Below are positions 1-7,158 of a stretch of 49,454 bases of DNA, one piece after another. The stretch's first letter is position 1, and every line of letters starts with the position of its first letter. This stretch comes from an uncultured Eubacteriales bacterium (GTDB lineage Bacteria; Bacillota; Clostridia; Christensenellales; Aristaeellaceae), in the NCBI GenBank assembly GCA_902801165.1, contig CADCHI010000019.1, forward strand, positions 1 through 49,454, read 5' to 3'. Position numbers and translations under genes: made by a program. The notes under the pieces are model-generated. The model saw only the letters and a list, made by a program, of their open reading frames with translations, was not told where the DNA came from and did not search any database.

Positions 1-709
1 GCCAGCATGCAGCTGTCGAAGATCGGGCGGATGTGCTTCGGCATGCCGTTGGAGTTGTTGGACAGGCCGCCGGTGCTGTTCAGGCCCATGTCAGAGAACA
101 TCTTGATGGCCTCCAGGACCTCCATCTGCTTGTCCTGCATGCCCTTTACCACCAGGAACAGCGGGTCGAACCACAGGTCCTCCGCCTCCATGCCGTGCAT
201 CAGGCCCTCTTCCAGCATCCGCTGGCAGTGCGCCATGCGCTCGTCGTTGTCGGAAGCGATGCCGTTCGCGGAGCACAGCGCGATGACGATGGCGTCGTTG
301 TTCGCCGCCAGCTCAATGCGGTTGAAGCGGTCGCCCGCGTCCGCGGAGTTCACGATCGGCTTGCCCTTCTCGCGGTTGTACACCTGGATGCCGGCCTCGA
401 TGGCCTTCATGTTGGAGGTGTCCAGCGCCAGCGGCACGTTGTCAAACCGCTCCTGCAGCAGCTTGACCGCCCAGATCATGCGATCCTCGCCGTCGGACTC
501 GGCGGGGCCGATGTTCACGTCGATGTAGTTCGCGCCGGCCTTCAGCTGCTGCTCGCAACGGGTGATGATCGGCTCGGGGTCGCGCTCTTCAAATTCAGCT
601 GCTGCTCGCAACGGGTGATGATCGGCTCGGGGTCGCGCTCTTCAAATGCTCTGCGGATTGCGGGAGCGGTCACGGAGATGCGCTCGCCGATGGTGATGAA
701 CTTTGCCAT
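1..709 (-). pseudogene. acsE: AcsE methyltetrahydrofolate:corrinoid/Fe-S protein methyltransferase, frame-shifted, 3' end outside window
   Basis: The family moves the methyl group from methyl-tetrahydrofolate to the cobalt of the corrinoid/iron-sulfur protein in the Wood-Ljungdahl pathway. The start is the ATG at 709-707, giving MAKFITIGERISV. A perfect 53-bp tandem duplication (541-646) begins at codon 22 and shifts the frame, so translation stops about 35 codons later. Removing one copy restores a continuous pterin-binding TIM-barrel sequence: ...CEQQLKAGANYIDVNIGP..., then ALDTSN and the NREKGKPIVNSADAG stretch, with about 218 codons before the window edge (family about 260). It lies 79 bp downstream of acsC on the same strand. 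The identity is firm. Whether the gene is really broken, or the duplication is an assembly or read artefact, cannot be told from sequence. Confidence 0.88.
541..646. repeat. Perfect 53-bp tandem duplication inside acsE
   Basis: Positions 541-593 and 594-646 are identical over 53 bases with no spacer. 53 is not a multiple of three, so the duplication destroys the acsE frame. The absence of any difference between copies means the event is very recent or artefactual. Confidence 0.97.
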
Positions 710-788
710 AAGTCAATCCCTCCAATTAAGTCATGTAATTATAGCATACGAAGCCGGTGCGGCAAAGCCGCGCCGGCCGTATAAGCCC

Positions 789-2135
789 TTAAGCGTTGAA
801 GTCCTTGATGAACTTGACCAGCTGAACGGCCTCCATCGGGCCAACCACCACGTTCCAGCCGGGCAGCTTGGCTTCGATTTCACCCTTCATCACGGCAACC
901 TTGCCGGGGATGATCAGCGTGCGGGACTTGATCTTGTTCTCAATGTCCGCCTCGTCGAAGAACTTCTTGATGGTGCCCGCGGAGAACTTGCCGGCCGCCC
1001 ACGCGGTCAGAACGGACATGCCGCTGGCATCGGTGATCAGCAGGTTGACCGGGCACTTGGAGCGCTCGTACTCGCCGGAGACCAGGAAGTAGGTCAGGGC
1101 GAAGTCAACGGTCAGGGAGCAGACGGAGTTCTCATCCGCGCCGTTCAGGGCGTAGATGCCGGGCTCGACCTTCATGGGCTTCTGCGGATCGGTGAAGATG
1201 TTCTGGCGCAGGCCGTACAGCGCCAGCGCCTCGGCGTAGGTCATGTTCTCCATGACGATGATGGAGCCGTAGCGCAGGGTGAAGGCGGAGGCCAGAGCGG
1301 TCTGCATGTGCAGGTCGCCCTCGGCGATCGCGGCCAGGTTCACGATGGACGGATAGCCCAGGGTGCGCTCCTGATCCTTCAGGTTGCTGCGGCGCACCTG
1401 TACGGCGTTGGCGAAGGTCTCCTTCGCGGTCTTGCCGGTGCAGTCGATGATCAGGTTCTTGTTGCCCTTGGCTTCCAGCGCCTTGATGTTGTCGTAGATG
1501 CCGGAGATGCCTTCGCCGGTCACGCCCAGGGTGACGCCCGCAGCGGTGGCCACGGCGTTCATGGCGTCCAGGTTCTCGGCGTTGGCGCCGTTCAGGATGG
1601 GCTTGGCGGCCTTGCAGACATCCAGCGCGGCCTTGGCGACGTCGGCGTCGGAGCAGTTCAGCACCAGCGCGCGGTCAGCGGCCATGGCCTTGTTCACCAG
1701 CGCGACGTACTTTTCAGCGCCGTTGCCAGCGTAGTTCAGGAACAGGAACTCCACATACTCGCGCTCGCCGATGCGCTCGTAATCGACCTTCTTGATCTGC
1801 TCGATCTTGGCGTCGATCTCGGCGTCGTCCATGCAGGAGCACAGGGTGACGGCGTACAGGTTGCGGTTCACCAGGGTCTTCTCGTGGCGGAACAGCACGG
1901 TCTCGCCGCCGAGCTTGTGCTCGTTGCTGCCGGCGCCGACGGTGATGGTCTTCATCAGGGGCGCGGTGGACTCGGACAGGGTAGCCAGGGCCTCAGCGGA
2001 CATGTGGGGGCACTTGTCGATGGAAACAGCGCCGGAGGCGACCTTCATCGAAAACGCCATACAGGTGGGGCTGCCGCACTCCTTGCAGTTCTTCTTGGGA
2101 GTCAGCTTAAAAATGTCAAGACCTTTCAGAGCCAT
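789..2135 (-). CDS. acsC: Corrinoid/iron-sulfur protein large subunit AcsC (acetyl-CoA decarbonylase/synthase gamma)
   Basis: 448 aa. AcsC pairs with AcsD to carry the methyl group on a cobamide between AcsE and acetyl-CoA synthase. The N-terminus has the CxxCxxxxC...C cluster (C17, C20, C25, C42) that binds a [4Fe-4S] centre used for reductive activation of cobalt. A TIM-barrel domain follows, then a C-terminal cobamide-binding domain (ends ...AVQLVKFIKDFNA). The length is normal for the family. An AGGAGG site lies 9 nt before the ATG. It sits between acsD and acsE on the same strand with short gaps, so co-transcription is expected. Confidence 0.96.
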   Translation of the reverse strand: MALKGLDIFKLTPKKNCKECGSPTCMAFSMKVASGAVSIDKCPHMSAEALATLSESTAPLMKTITVGAGSNEHKLGGETVLFRHEKTLVNRNLYAVTLCSCMDDAEIDAKIEQIKKVDYERIGEREYVEFLFLNYAGNGAEKYVALVNKAMAADRALVLNCSDADVAKAALDVCKAAKPILNGANAENLDAMNAVATAAGVTLGVTGEGISGIYDNIKALEAKGNKNLIIDCTGKTAKETFANAVQVRRSNLKDQERTLGYPSIVNLAAIAEGDLHMQTALASAFTLRYGSIIVMENMTYAEALALYGLRQNIFTDPQKPMKVEPGIYALNGADENSVCSLTVDFALTYFLVSGEYERSKCPVNLLITDASGMSVLTAWAAGKFSAGTIKKFFDEADIENKIKSRTLIIPGKVAVMKGEIEAKLPGWNVVVGPMEAVQLVKFIKDFNA

Positions 2136-2157
2136 GGTATATTTCCTCCTTCCCCGC

Positions 2158-3102
2158 TTACATCAGGCTGTCGATGAACTTGGCGATCGTGGCGACAGCG
2201 GCAGGGTGCTTCATGATGACCATATCGGAGCCGCCCACCAGGCAAGCGGAGGCGGTGCACACTTCCATCTCAATGCCGCGCTCGTCCAGGGGACCCCACT
2301 CCGGGCTCTCCTCTTCGGGCGACATGGATTCCTTCACGCCCCAGGTCTCGGAGGAGATGGGGGTGACGATGGGCATCTGGAGCTGCGCGTCGTTCTGAGC
2401 CAGCGCGGCGGCCTTCACGCGGTCCAGCGTGGAGGAAAGGTACTCAAAGCCATAGCCCGCGGCGGAGGAGCCCACGTTCATGCAGATGCTCTGCGCGGGC
2501 ACGCCCAGCTGGGACAGCAGCACGTTCAGCTGCTTGGCCAGGTTGATGTCCACGGCGGATTCCGCGCCGACCTTCTGGTTGTAGGCCAGACCGGCGGAAG
2601 CGCCGACGTTCTTGTAGTTCTCTTCACGGGCAGAGAGCACCAGGATGTTCTTGCCCTGCAGGGCGTCGGAGATGGCATTGAACAGCTCGGCGTCCTTCTC
2701 GATGTTCTTGCAGCCCATCACGAGGATCGGCATCTCGACGGCGTCGGCCACAGCCTTGGCCAGCGCGACGCAGTCCTCGACGGAGGTGTTCTCGGCGTTG
2801 GGGTCAGCGCTCTCGAAGTGCAGGCAGATAGCGGAGACGCCTTCCATCGTCTCGGCCTTCTTGGCCATGTCCACGACGGTCTCGCAGCCGGCGTAGAAGT
2901 CGAGGATGCCGGGAGAAACGATGCCGGCCAGGCCCTTGTCGCTGATCTCGACGGCAATCTTGGGCGCGTTGGCCATGGGTGCGTCAAAGGTGTAGAAGGG
3001 CAGAACGTTTTCGCCGCCGATCACGATGCTCTTGTCGCCCGTGCCGAGGGTGACGGCATTGATCTTGGCATTGAACGCCTGCTTTTTCGGAGTGAAAGCC
3101 AT
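2158..3102 (-). CDS. acsD: Corrinoid/iron-sulfur protein small subunit AcsD (delta)
   Basis: 314 aa TIM-barrel partner of AcsC in the corrinoid/iron-sulfur protein. Recognisable stretches include MAFTPKKQAFNAK at the start, PFYTFDAPM, LHFESADPN, and the C-terminal CTASACLVGGSDMVIMKHP. The frame stays open upstream to 3219, but the ATG at 3102 has a strong AGGGGGAA site just before it and matches the family N-terminus, so the extra 39 codons are rejected. The stop lies 22 bp before acsC. A REP-like hairpin separates it from upstream cooC. Confidence 0.95.
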   Translation of the reverse strand: MAFTPKKQAFNAKINAVTLGTGDKSIVIGGENVLPFYTFDAPMANAPKIAVEISDKGLAGIVSPGILDFYAGCETVVDMAKKAETMEGVSAICLHFESADPNAENTSVEDCVALAKAVADAVEMPILVMGCKNIEKDAELFNAISDALQGKNILVLSAREENYKNVGASAGLAYNQKVGAESAVDINLAKQLNVLLSQLGVPAQSICMNVGSSAAGYGFEYLSSTLDRVKAAALAQNDAQLQMPIVTPISSETWGVKESMSPEEESPEWGPLDERGIEMEVCTASACLVGGSDMVIMKHPAAVATIAKFIDSLM

Positions 3103-3173
3103 GTTGAATTCCCCCTGTTTGTAGTCGTGCGGCAACGATTCGAACCGCCTGTTCTGTCCCGGCGAAGTCTGTC

Positions 3174-3234
3174 GTAGAGACGCCATAATTGGCGTCCGGT
3201 CACTCGACGGAGACGCCAATTATGGCGTCCCTAC
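3174..3234. repeat. REP/MITE-like inverted repeat between cooC and acsD
   Basis: Two 23-nt arms (3174-3196 and 3212-3234) are complementary at 22 of 23 positions around a 15-nt loop. The single mismatch becomes a G-U pair in the minus-strand (operon) transcript. The core is of the GTAGRGACGCC...GGCGTC kind seen as dispersed intergenic palindromes in many bacteria. There is no T-tract, so it is more likely a mobile palindrome or mRNA-processing hairpin than a terminator. Confidence 0.8.
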
Positions 3235-3285
3235 AATAAGCTTTGCCGTTGAGGTGCGACCCGGAACGTGTGCGCGTTGTGCGGG

Positions 3286-4059
3286 TCACAGACCCAAAGT
3301 GTGCATGATTGATTTCAGCGCGACCTTCACCGGTGCGTCATCTGGTACCTTGGCGCTGGGCTTGCCGTCACAGTCGTACTCGTAGACGAGTTCGTCGTGG
3401 GGCAGCACGCCCGCCAGCGTAAGTCCGTGCTTCTCAATCTCTTCCTTAACCCCGTCGCTCAGTTTGCCGTCTGGCGCGCGGTTAACGATCAGTTTCATCT
3501 GGCCGGGCTTCAGCTCCAGCTGCTCCACCATCTCCGCGATGCGGGCCGCCGCCTGGATACCCCGCCGGGAGCAATCGCTCACCAGCAGCAGGGTATCCAC
3601 GTGGGGCAGCGTTCCGCGGGAGATGTGCTCAAGCCCCGCCTCGTTGTCGATCACCATATAGCCGTACTGGCCGTAGTACTTGTCCACCTGGGCCTTCAGC
3701 ACGCCGTTGACATAGCAGTAGCAGCCCTTGCCCTGGGTGCGGCCCATGACCAGCATGTCGAAGTCGTCCTCCTCGATGAGGGCGGTGGAGAACTTGTACT
3801 CGGCGTACTCCTGCTTGGTCATGCCCGAAGGGATCGGGGACACCGGCAGCAGCTCGGCGCGGGCCATCTCCTCGCGGATGTCGCCCAGGGTGGTCTCCAC
3901 CTCGACGCCCAGCACCTCATTGAGGTTGGAGTTCGCGTCGGCGTCCACCACCAGCAGGGGGCCCTTGCCTTCTTTAATCAGCTCTTCGATGATCATGCCG
4001 CAGGTGGTCGTCTTGCCGACGCCGCCCTTGCCGGCCACAGCGATGACATGTGTTGACAT
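3286..4059 (-). CDS. cooC: CooC-type nickel-insertion ATPase for CO dehydrogenase (AcsF/CooC family)
   Basis: 257 aa MinD/SIMIBI-class ATPase. A deviant Walker A motif (GKGGVGKT, residues 10-17) and LLVVDADANSNL follow the CooC pattern. The CxC motif (C113, C115 in QGKGCYCYVNG) is the metal-binding, dimer-forming motif of CooC proteins. The expected role is ATP-dependent maturation of the Ni-Fe-S cluster of CO dehydrogenase (or the Ni site of acetyl-CoA synthase). Its place among acs genes supports this. The ATG at 4059 follows a GGAG site. The family includes near-identical folds with different clients, so the exact client is inferred. Confidence 0.92.
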   Translation of the reverse strand: MSTHVIAVAGKGGVGKTTTCGMIIEELIKEGKGPLLVVDADANSNLNEVLGVEVETTLGDIREEMARAELLPVSPIPSGMTKQEYAEYKFSTALIEEDDFDMLVMGRTQGKGCYCYVNGVLKAQVDKYYGQYGYMVIDNEAGLEHISRGTLPHVDTLLLVSDCSRRGIQAAARIAEMVEQLELKPGQMKLIVNRAPDGKLSDGVKEEIEKHGLTLAGVLPHDELVYEYDCDGKPSAKVPDDAPVKVALKSIMHTLGL

Positions 4060-4088
4060 GATGTCTCCTAAAATACCGTATGGATTGT

Positions 4089-4967
4089 TTAGATCAGGTC
4101 CACGATACCGGATTCCTTCACCAGGCGGGTGACGTCCTCGTACTTGTTCAGCGCGTACAGGTGGATGCCGTCGATGCCGCAGACGCGATACTCGTCGATC
4201 AGCTTGATGGTGTACTCCATGCCGGCTTCCTTGAAGGCGGCCTTCTTGGCGGCGATGGACTCCTCGCTCTCGTTCGGGGCAAAGGGGTTCGGGAAGATCC
4301 AGTGCTTGGAGATGATCTCAGCCAGCTCGCGGGGCATGACGCAGCCGTTGCGGGAGAGCGCCATGTTGATGGTGGCGGCGGCGTCCAGCACGGGCATGAT
4401 GCCCACGTCCACGGGCAGCCAGATGCCGGCGGCGCGGATGGCGTCCATCCACCAGTCATCCTGCTTCTGCTTCAGGAAGGAGATGTCCGCCTCGATGCTG
4501 CGGCAGGCGATGTGGCCCTCGGGAGAGCCAGCGACCGCGATGGTGAACTTGTCGCCAAACTGCTGGCGGGTGAACTTTACGAGCTCAGTGGCATAGTGCA
4601 GGTCGCCGTTGGTGCCGGTCCAGCCGAAGGGGATGTCGCCGCGCAGGGCCAGCATGTGGTTGATGCCGTGGTCCAGGTATTTCTGCAGCTGCTCCTTGAT
4701 GCCCTCCTTGGTGTTGGCCACACAGGTGAAATGGGTCACGGGGATGGCCTTGCCGTCCTTTTGAATTTTGTCGAGCACTTCGAGGTTCTTGCCAACGTTG
4801 GTGCCGCCGGCGCCATAGGTGCAGGAAATATAATCCGGCTTCAGCTCATAAAGATGATCCAGCACACCGCCTTCGCCGCACAGCTTTTCCATGCCGGCGT
4901 CCGTCTTCGGCGGGAAAACTTCAAAAGAAAAACCCATCCGCTGTTTCAGGATGTCCGCTACGCCCAT
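4089..4967 (-). CDS. metF: Methylenetetrahydrofolate reductase MetF
   Basis: 292 aa, full length for bacterial MetF, a FAD-binding TIM barrel that reduces 5,10-methylene-THF to 5-methyl-THF, the substrate of AcsE. Family signatures are FSFEVFPPKTD (residues 13-23), YISCTYGAGG, HFTCVANT, ALRGDIP and IAVAGSPEGH. An AGGAGG site lies 8 nt before the ATG. It is the first gene of the acs run behind its own promoter (5045-5073). MetV, the usual zinc partner in acetogens, is not in the window. Confidence 0.95.
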   Translation of the reverse strand: MGVADILKQRMGFSFEVFPPKTDAGMEKLCGEGGVLDHLYELKPDYISCTYGAGGTNVGKNLEVLDKIQKDGKAIPVTHFTCVANTKEGIKEQLQKYLDHGINHMLALRGDIPFGWTGTNGDLHYATELVKFTRQQFGDKFTIAVAGSPEGHIACRSIEADISFLKQKQDDWWMDAIRAAGIWLPVDVGIMPVLDAAATINMALSRNGCVMPRELAEIISKHWIFPNPFAPNESEESIAAKKAAFKEAGMEYTIKLIDEYRVCGIDGIHLYALNKYEDVTRLVKESGIVDLI

Positions 4968-5044
4968 TCAGTTATCCTCCTACTGCCAGTTTGTATCCTT
5001 CGTTTGTTGGAAAGCCTGTAAATAAACGCAAGCCAACAAACATA

Positions 5045-5073
5045 ATAATATCACAAACCGAAACAATAGGCAA
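5045..5073 (-). promoter_or_regulatory. Sigma-A-type promoter for metF-cooC-acsDCE, with leader hairpin
   Basis: Reading the minus strand: -35 TTGCCT (5073-5068), 17-nt spacer, -10 TATTAT (5050-5045). The leader can form a hairpin of GTTTGTTGG with CCAACAAAC (arms 5033-5041 and 5002-5010) ahead of the metF ribosome site. I recognise no riboswitch class in it. Confidence 0.65.
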
Positions 5074-5105
5074 GCGCTTCCGGCGAAAATTGTGACACGA
5101 TTGGG

Positions 5106-5333
5106 CTAAATTAGTGTGAAGAGGAACTTCTGCCGAAGTCCCTTGCTGTTGGTGAAAATGGTGATGGCGCCGTCCGTCCCCTCCTCCACATCCATCTCGT
5201 CGACGTCCCCGTTCAGCAGGCCGCGCACGTACTCAACGGGGTCGTCCGTCTCGATTTCGTCGAAGAACACATCCCGCATCTGGTTGCCGGAGCAGCTGTT
5301 CTGGATCTCCCGCACCACTTCGTATTCCGCCAT
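5106..5333 (-). CDS. Small acidic protein of unknown function in the acs cluster
   Basis: 75 aa, strongly acidic (DEIETDDPVEY, DVDEMDVEEGTDG), ending in a short beta-rich stretch (AITIFTNSKGLRQKFLFTLI). There is one Cys (C14, in NSCSGNQMRD), no membrane segment and no signal peptide. The start ATG at 5333 has a GCGAGG site about 9 nt upstream. It lies between cooT and metF on the same strand, upstream of the metF promoter. I do not recognise the family. The context suggests a role in acs or CODH assembly or regulation, but that is position-based inference only. Confidence 0.65.
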   Translation of the reverse strand: MAEYEVVREIQNSCSGNQMRDVFFDEIETDDPVEYVRGLLNGDVDEMDVEEGTDGAITIFTNSKGLRQKFLFTLI

Positions 5334-5470
5334 GGTATAAACCTCGCTTTCAGAATCCCAAATTTCCCGGAATATCTTTCCAATCCTGGCGCTTCAAATG
5401 TTTGTCGACGTGTTCCTGCGTAACCCGCCGGCCCGGAAAACGCTCCGTTTCCCTAATCGTGTACAATTCC

Positions 5471-5507
5471 AAAAACAATACCGGTCTCATCGCGATGAAA
5501 CCGGCAT
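5471..5507 (-). terminator. Intrinsic terminator or attenuator after cooT
   Basis: On the minus strand a 13-bp stem (arms 5507-5495 and 5490-5478, loop CGCG, two weak pairs) begins 5 nt after the cooT stop and is followed by a run of five T (TGTTTTTGG). It would separate the His-rich/cooT unit from the metF-acs unit, or attenuate read-through. Confidence 0.75.
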
Positions 5508-5511
5508 ACTT

Positions 5512-5706
5512 TTACGCGGACTTCGGGCGGACCACCACGGTGCCGCCGGTCAGGTCAGCCGAGGCGACCTCGCCCTCGATGCGCTCCTCGCGACCCATGA
5601 TGTCCGTCAGCGTGACCACGCCGTCCTTGCACTCGATCAGCATGACGTTCTTCAGCACCTCGTTCTCGGGGCGCTTTTCTCCCCTGTAAACCGTGGACAG
5701 ACACAT
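5512..5706 (-). CDS. cooT: CooT-family nickel-binding protein
   Basis: 64 aa. It begins MCLSTVYRG. The MC start, with Cys at position 2, is the hallmark of CooT, a small dimeric SH3-like protein that binds nickel through Cys2. The rest is all beta (MLIECKDGVVTLTDIMGREERIEGEV... GGTVVVRPK), and the length matches CooT (about 60-66 aa). GGGAGG lies 8 nt before the ATG. It sits directly downstream of the His-rich protein and near cooC, as expected for nickel delivery to CO dehydrogenase. The symbol is by family resemblance. Confidence 0.82.
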   Translation of the reverse strand: MCLSTVYRGEKRPENEVLKNVMLIECKDGVVTLTDIMGREERIEGEVASADLTGGTVVVRPKSA

Positions 5707-5721
5707 ATCGATTTCCTCCCT

Positions 5722-6210
5722 TTACGCCTTGGGCGCGTTCAGCGCCGCCAGCACCGTGGACAGGCGCATGTTGCCCTTTTCAAAGTCGGACACGGCCTGC
5801 ATCACCTGCTCGAAGGCAGTGACGTCTCCCAGGTCCTTCAGCCGTCCAGCCAGCTGGGCCAGCTCGTTGGCATGGGCCGTGTTGTGGTTCACCATGTACT
5901 GCATCAGCGCCACGACCTCCGCCCGGGGATCGTGCTCGCAACCGCTGCAATCGCTGCCGCAGGCCGCCGCGCCGGGGCAGCCCTGGGGCTGTGCCGCGTG
6001 CTCATGGGGATGGCTGTGGGTGTGCTCGTGGGGATGGCTGTGGGTGGTGCCGTCCGCGTGGGTGTGCTCATGGGTATGCTCGTGGGTATGCTCATGCGCG
6101 TGCTCGCCGGCCCCGCCGTGGGGATGGTCCGCGTCGTGATCGTGGTGGTCATGGTGATCGTGGGGAATGCCGTGCTCATGCATATATTCATGGCTGTATT
6201 CGTGATCCAT
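5722..6210 (-). CDS. His-rich putative nickel storage/chaperone protein (CooJ-like role)
   Basis: 162 aa. Residues 1-71 hold 28 histidines, arranged as HEHTH and HSHPH blocks encoded by low-complexity DNA. A Cys cluster follows (C78, C84, C88, C91), then a predicted helical domain (about 95-162, with YMVNHNTAHANELAQLAGRL). The composition fits nickel buffering like that of CooJ or HypB tails, but I see no sequence homology to CooJ. It heads the unit with cooT under a strong promoter. Its N-terminal motif YMHEHGIPHDH (residues 9-19) recurs as YMHAHGIPHEH in the divergent repressor. Zinc or cobalt binding remains possible. Confidence 0.8.
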   Translation of the reverse strand: MDHEYSHEYMHEHGIPHDHHDHHDHDADHPHGGAGEHAHEHTHEHTHEHTHADGTTHSHPHEHTHSHPHEHAAQPQGCPGAAACGSDCSGCEHDPRAEVVALMQYMVNHNTAHANELAQLAGRLKDLGDVTAFEQVMQAVSDFEKGNMRLSTVLAALNAPKA

Positions 6211-6249
6211 TTTGATATCCTCCTGTCCATGTCTCGTCCGTATGCGTCA

Positions 6250-6278
6250 ATTATATACCACGCAGGCGCATTTGTCAA
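6250..6278 (-). promoter_or_regulatory. Strong sigma-A promoter of the His-rich/cooT unit
   Basis: Minus strand: consensus -35 TTGACA (6278-6273), 17-nt spacer, consensus -10 TATAAT (6255-6250), then a 40-nt leader with AGGAGG before the ATG at 6210. A perfect promoter usually implies tight repression, which fits the divergent repressor gene. Confidence 0.82.
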
Positions 6279-6420
6279 AACGCCGGCAATTCCCATTTTA
6301 TCGGCGTCAATGCCGGCTCTTCCCGATTATTATCGCCTTTCCCCGAAAAAAGCACAACCCCACCCGGGGGATTCCAATATGAATTTCCACGATTCTTAAC
6401 CTGTACCCCTTTCCCGGCGA

Positions 6421-6449
6421 TTGCAATAATTTCCCCGTTGGGGTACAAT
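6421..6449 (+). promoter_or_regulatory. Promoter of the CsoR/RcnR-like repressor with embedded G/C-tract palindrome (candidate operator)
   Basis: -35 TTGCAA (6421-6426), 17-nt spacer, -10 TACAAT (6444-6449). The spacer contains CCCC-gtt-GGGG (6433-6443) running into TAC, and an opposing GTACCCC lies at 6403-6409. CsoR/RcnR-family operators are G/C tracts flanked by TA-rich ends, so this is a good autoregulatory operator candidate. A related CCCC...GGGGG tract occurs at about 6357-6371. Confidence 0.65.
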
Positions 6450-6470
6450 CAGGCCGAGGTGAGCGACAAC

Positions 6471-6863
6471 ATGTCCAACGAACACGCGCATGGAGCGGCC
6501 CCCGAGGTCGCGCAGGCGGCGCACGATCACGCATACATGCATGCCCACGGCATTCCCCACGAGCACGATCACGAACACGGATGCGAGCACGGCCATACCC
6601 ACAGCCACGAGCACACCCGCGCGGTGCTGAACCGCCTCTCCCGCGCCATCGGGCATTTGCAGTCCGTGCGCAACATGGTGGAGGAGGGCCGGGACTGCTC
6701 CGAGGTGCTGGTGCAGATCGCCGCGGTGCGCTCCGCCATCGACAACACCGGCAAGCTGATCCTCCAGGACCACCTGAAGCACTGCATCATGGATGCCGCC
6801 GCCGAGGGCGACCAGAAGGCCATCGACGATCTGTGCAACGCCATCGACAAGTATATGAAGTGA
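6471..6863 (+). CDS. CsoR/RcnR-family metal-sensing repressor with His-rich N-terminal extension
   Basis: 130 aa from the ATG at 6471 (GAGGTG 9 nt upstream; the frame opens 33 nt earlier without a better site). Residues 5-48 carry 15 His. Residues 50-130 are the all-helical DUF156 domain: RLSRAIGHLQSV, GRDCSEVLVQIAAV, then DHLKHC. The CsoR ligand set is present as C76, H101, C105, with an extra H104. RcnR-type sensors (Ni/Co) also use a His near the N-terminus. The gene is divergent from the His-rich/cooT unit and downstream of a G/C-tract palindrome. I infer a nickel-responsive repressor of the acs accessory genes; copper sensing is not excluded because C-H-C is also the copper set. Confidence 0.87.
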   Translation: MSNEHAHGAAPEVAQAAHDHAYMHAHGIPHEHDHEHGCEHGHTHSHEHTRAVLNRLSRAIGHLQSVRNMVEEGRDCSEVLVQIAAVRSAIDNTGKLILQDHLKHCIMDAAAEGDQKAIDDLCNAIDKYMK

Positions 6864-6917
6864 CGGATGCCGCGCATTCCGCCGGCTCCGCCAATCCCCC
6901 ATCTCCGTTTGAAACAG

Positions 6918-6955
6918 ACGAATCCCGCCCAAGCCTGCGCCTGGGCGGGATTCGT
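6918..6955 (+). terminator. Intrinsic terminator after the repressor gene
   Basis: Perfect 14-bp stem (6918-6931 with 6942-6955), 10-nt loop, followed by a short TTTC. A close copy of the same hairpin lies at 7159-7197. Confidence 0.75.
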
Positions 6956-6963
6956 TTCAGGAT

Positions 6964-7145
6964 GTTGACAAAGTCAACAGACTGACAGGCTGATGCAAAG
7001 CCTGCAAGACAAGGAAGGACAGCCTGCAAATGAGGGCGCTTACACAGACGTAAGTAACCGAATTTGCAGGCTGTTCTGACACGGTAAGCAGAAATTTCCT
7101 CCGCGCTTGCGCTCTTTTTCGAAATTTCTGCGTTTGCAGGCTTTG
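6964..7145. repeat. Branched inverted-repeat element in the intergenic region
   Basis: No gene lies between 6864 and 7276. The stretch holds nested perfect stems: 6964-6969/6973-6978; an outer 12-bp helix 6996-7007/7134-7145; and inside it two hairpins, 7020-7031/7062-7073 (with CTTAC/GTAAG at its tip) and 7088-7098/7121-7131 (with GCGC-tt-GCGC at its tip). This folds as a three-way junction of about 150 nt. It could be a non-autonomous mobile palindrome or a structured RNA. I do not recognise a named family. Confidence 0.75.
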
Positions 7146-7158
7146 TCAGCGGTCTGAG

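Noticed and set aside
33-2177. Long plus-strand open frame of 714 codons opposite acsE/acsC
   Set aside because: It is the antisense of clearly recognisable acsC and acsE, has V/L/G/H-rich low-complexity translation and no ribosome site; a GC-rich shadow frame.
6471-6863. Assigning the repressor as a copper CsoR
   Set aside because: The C-H-C ligands alone would allow it, but there is no copper transporter or chaperone nearby, while nickel genes are adjacent and the N-terminus is His-rich; left as metal sensor, nickel inferred.
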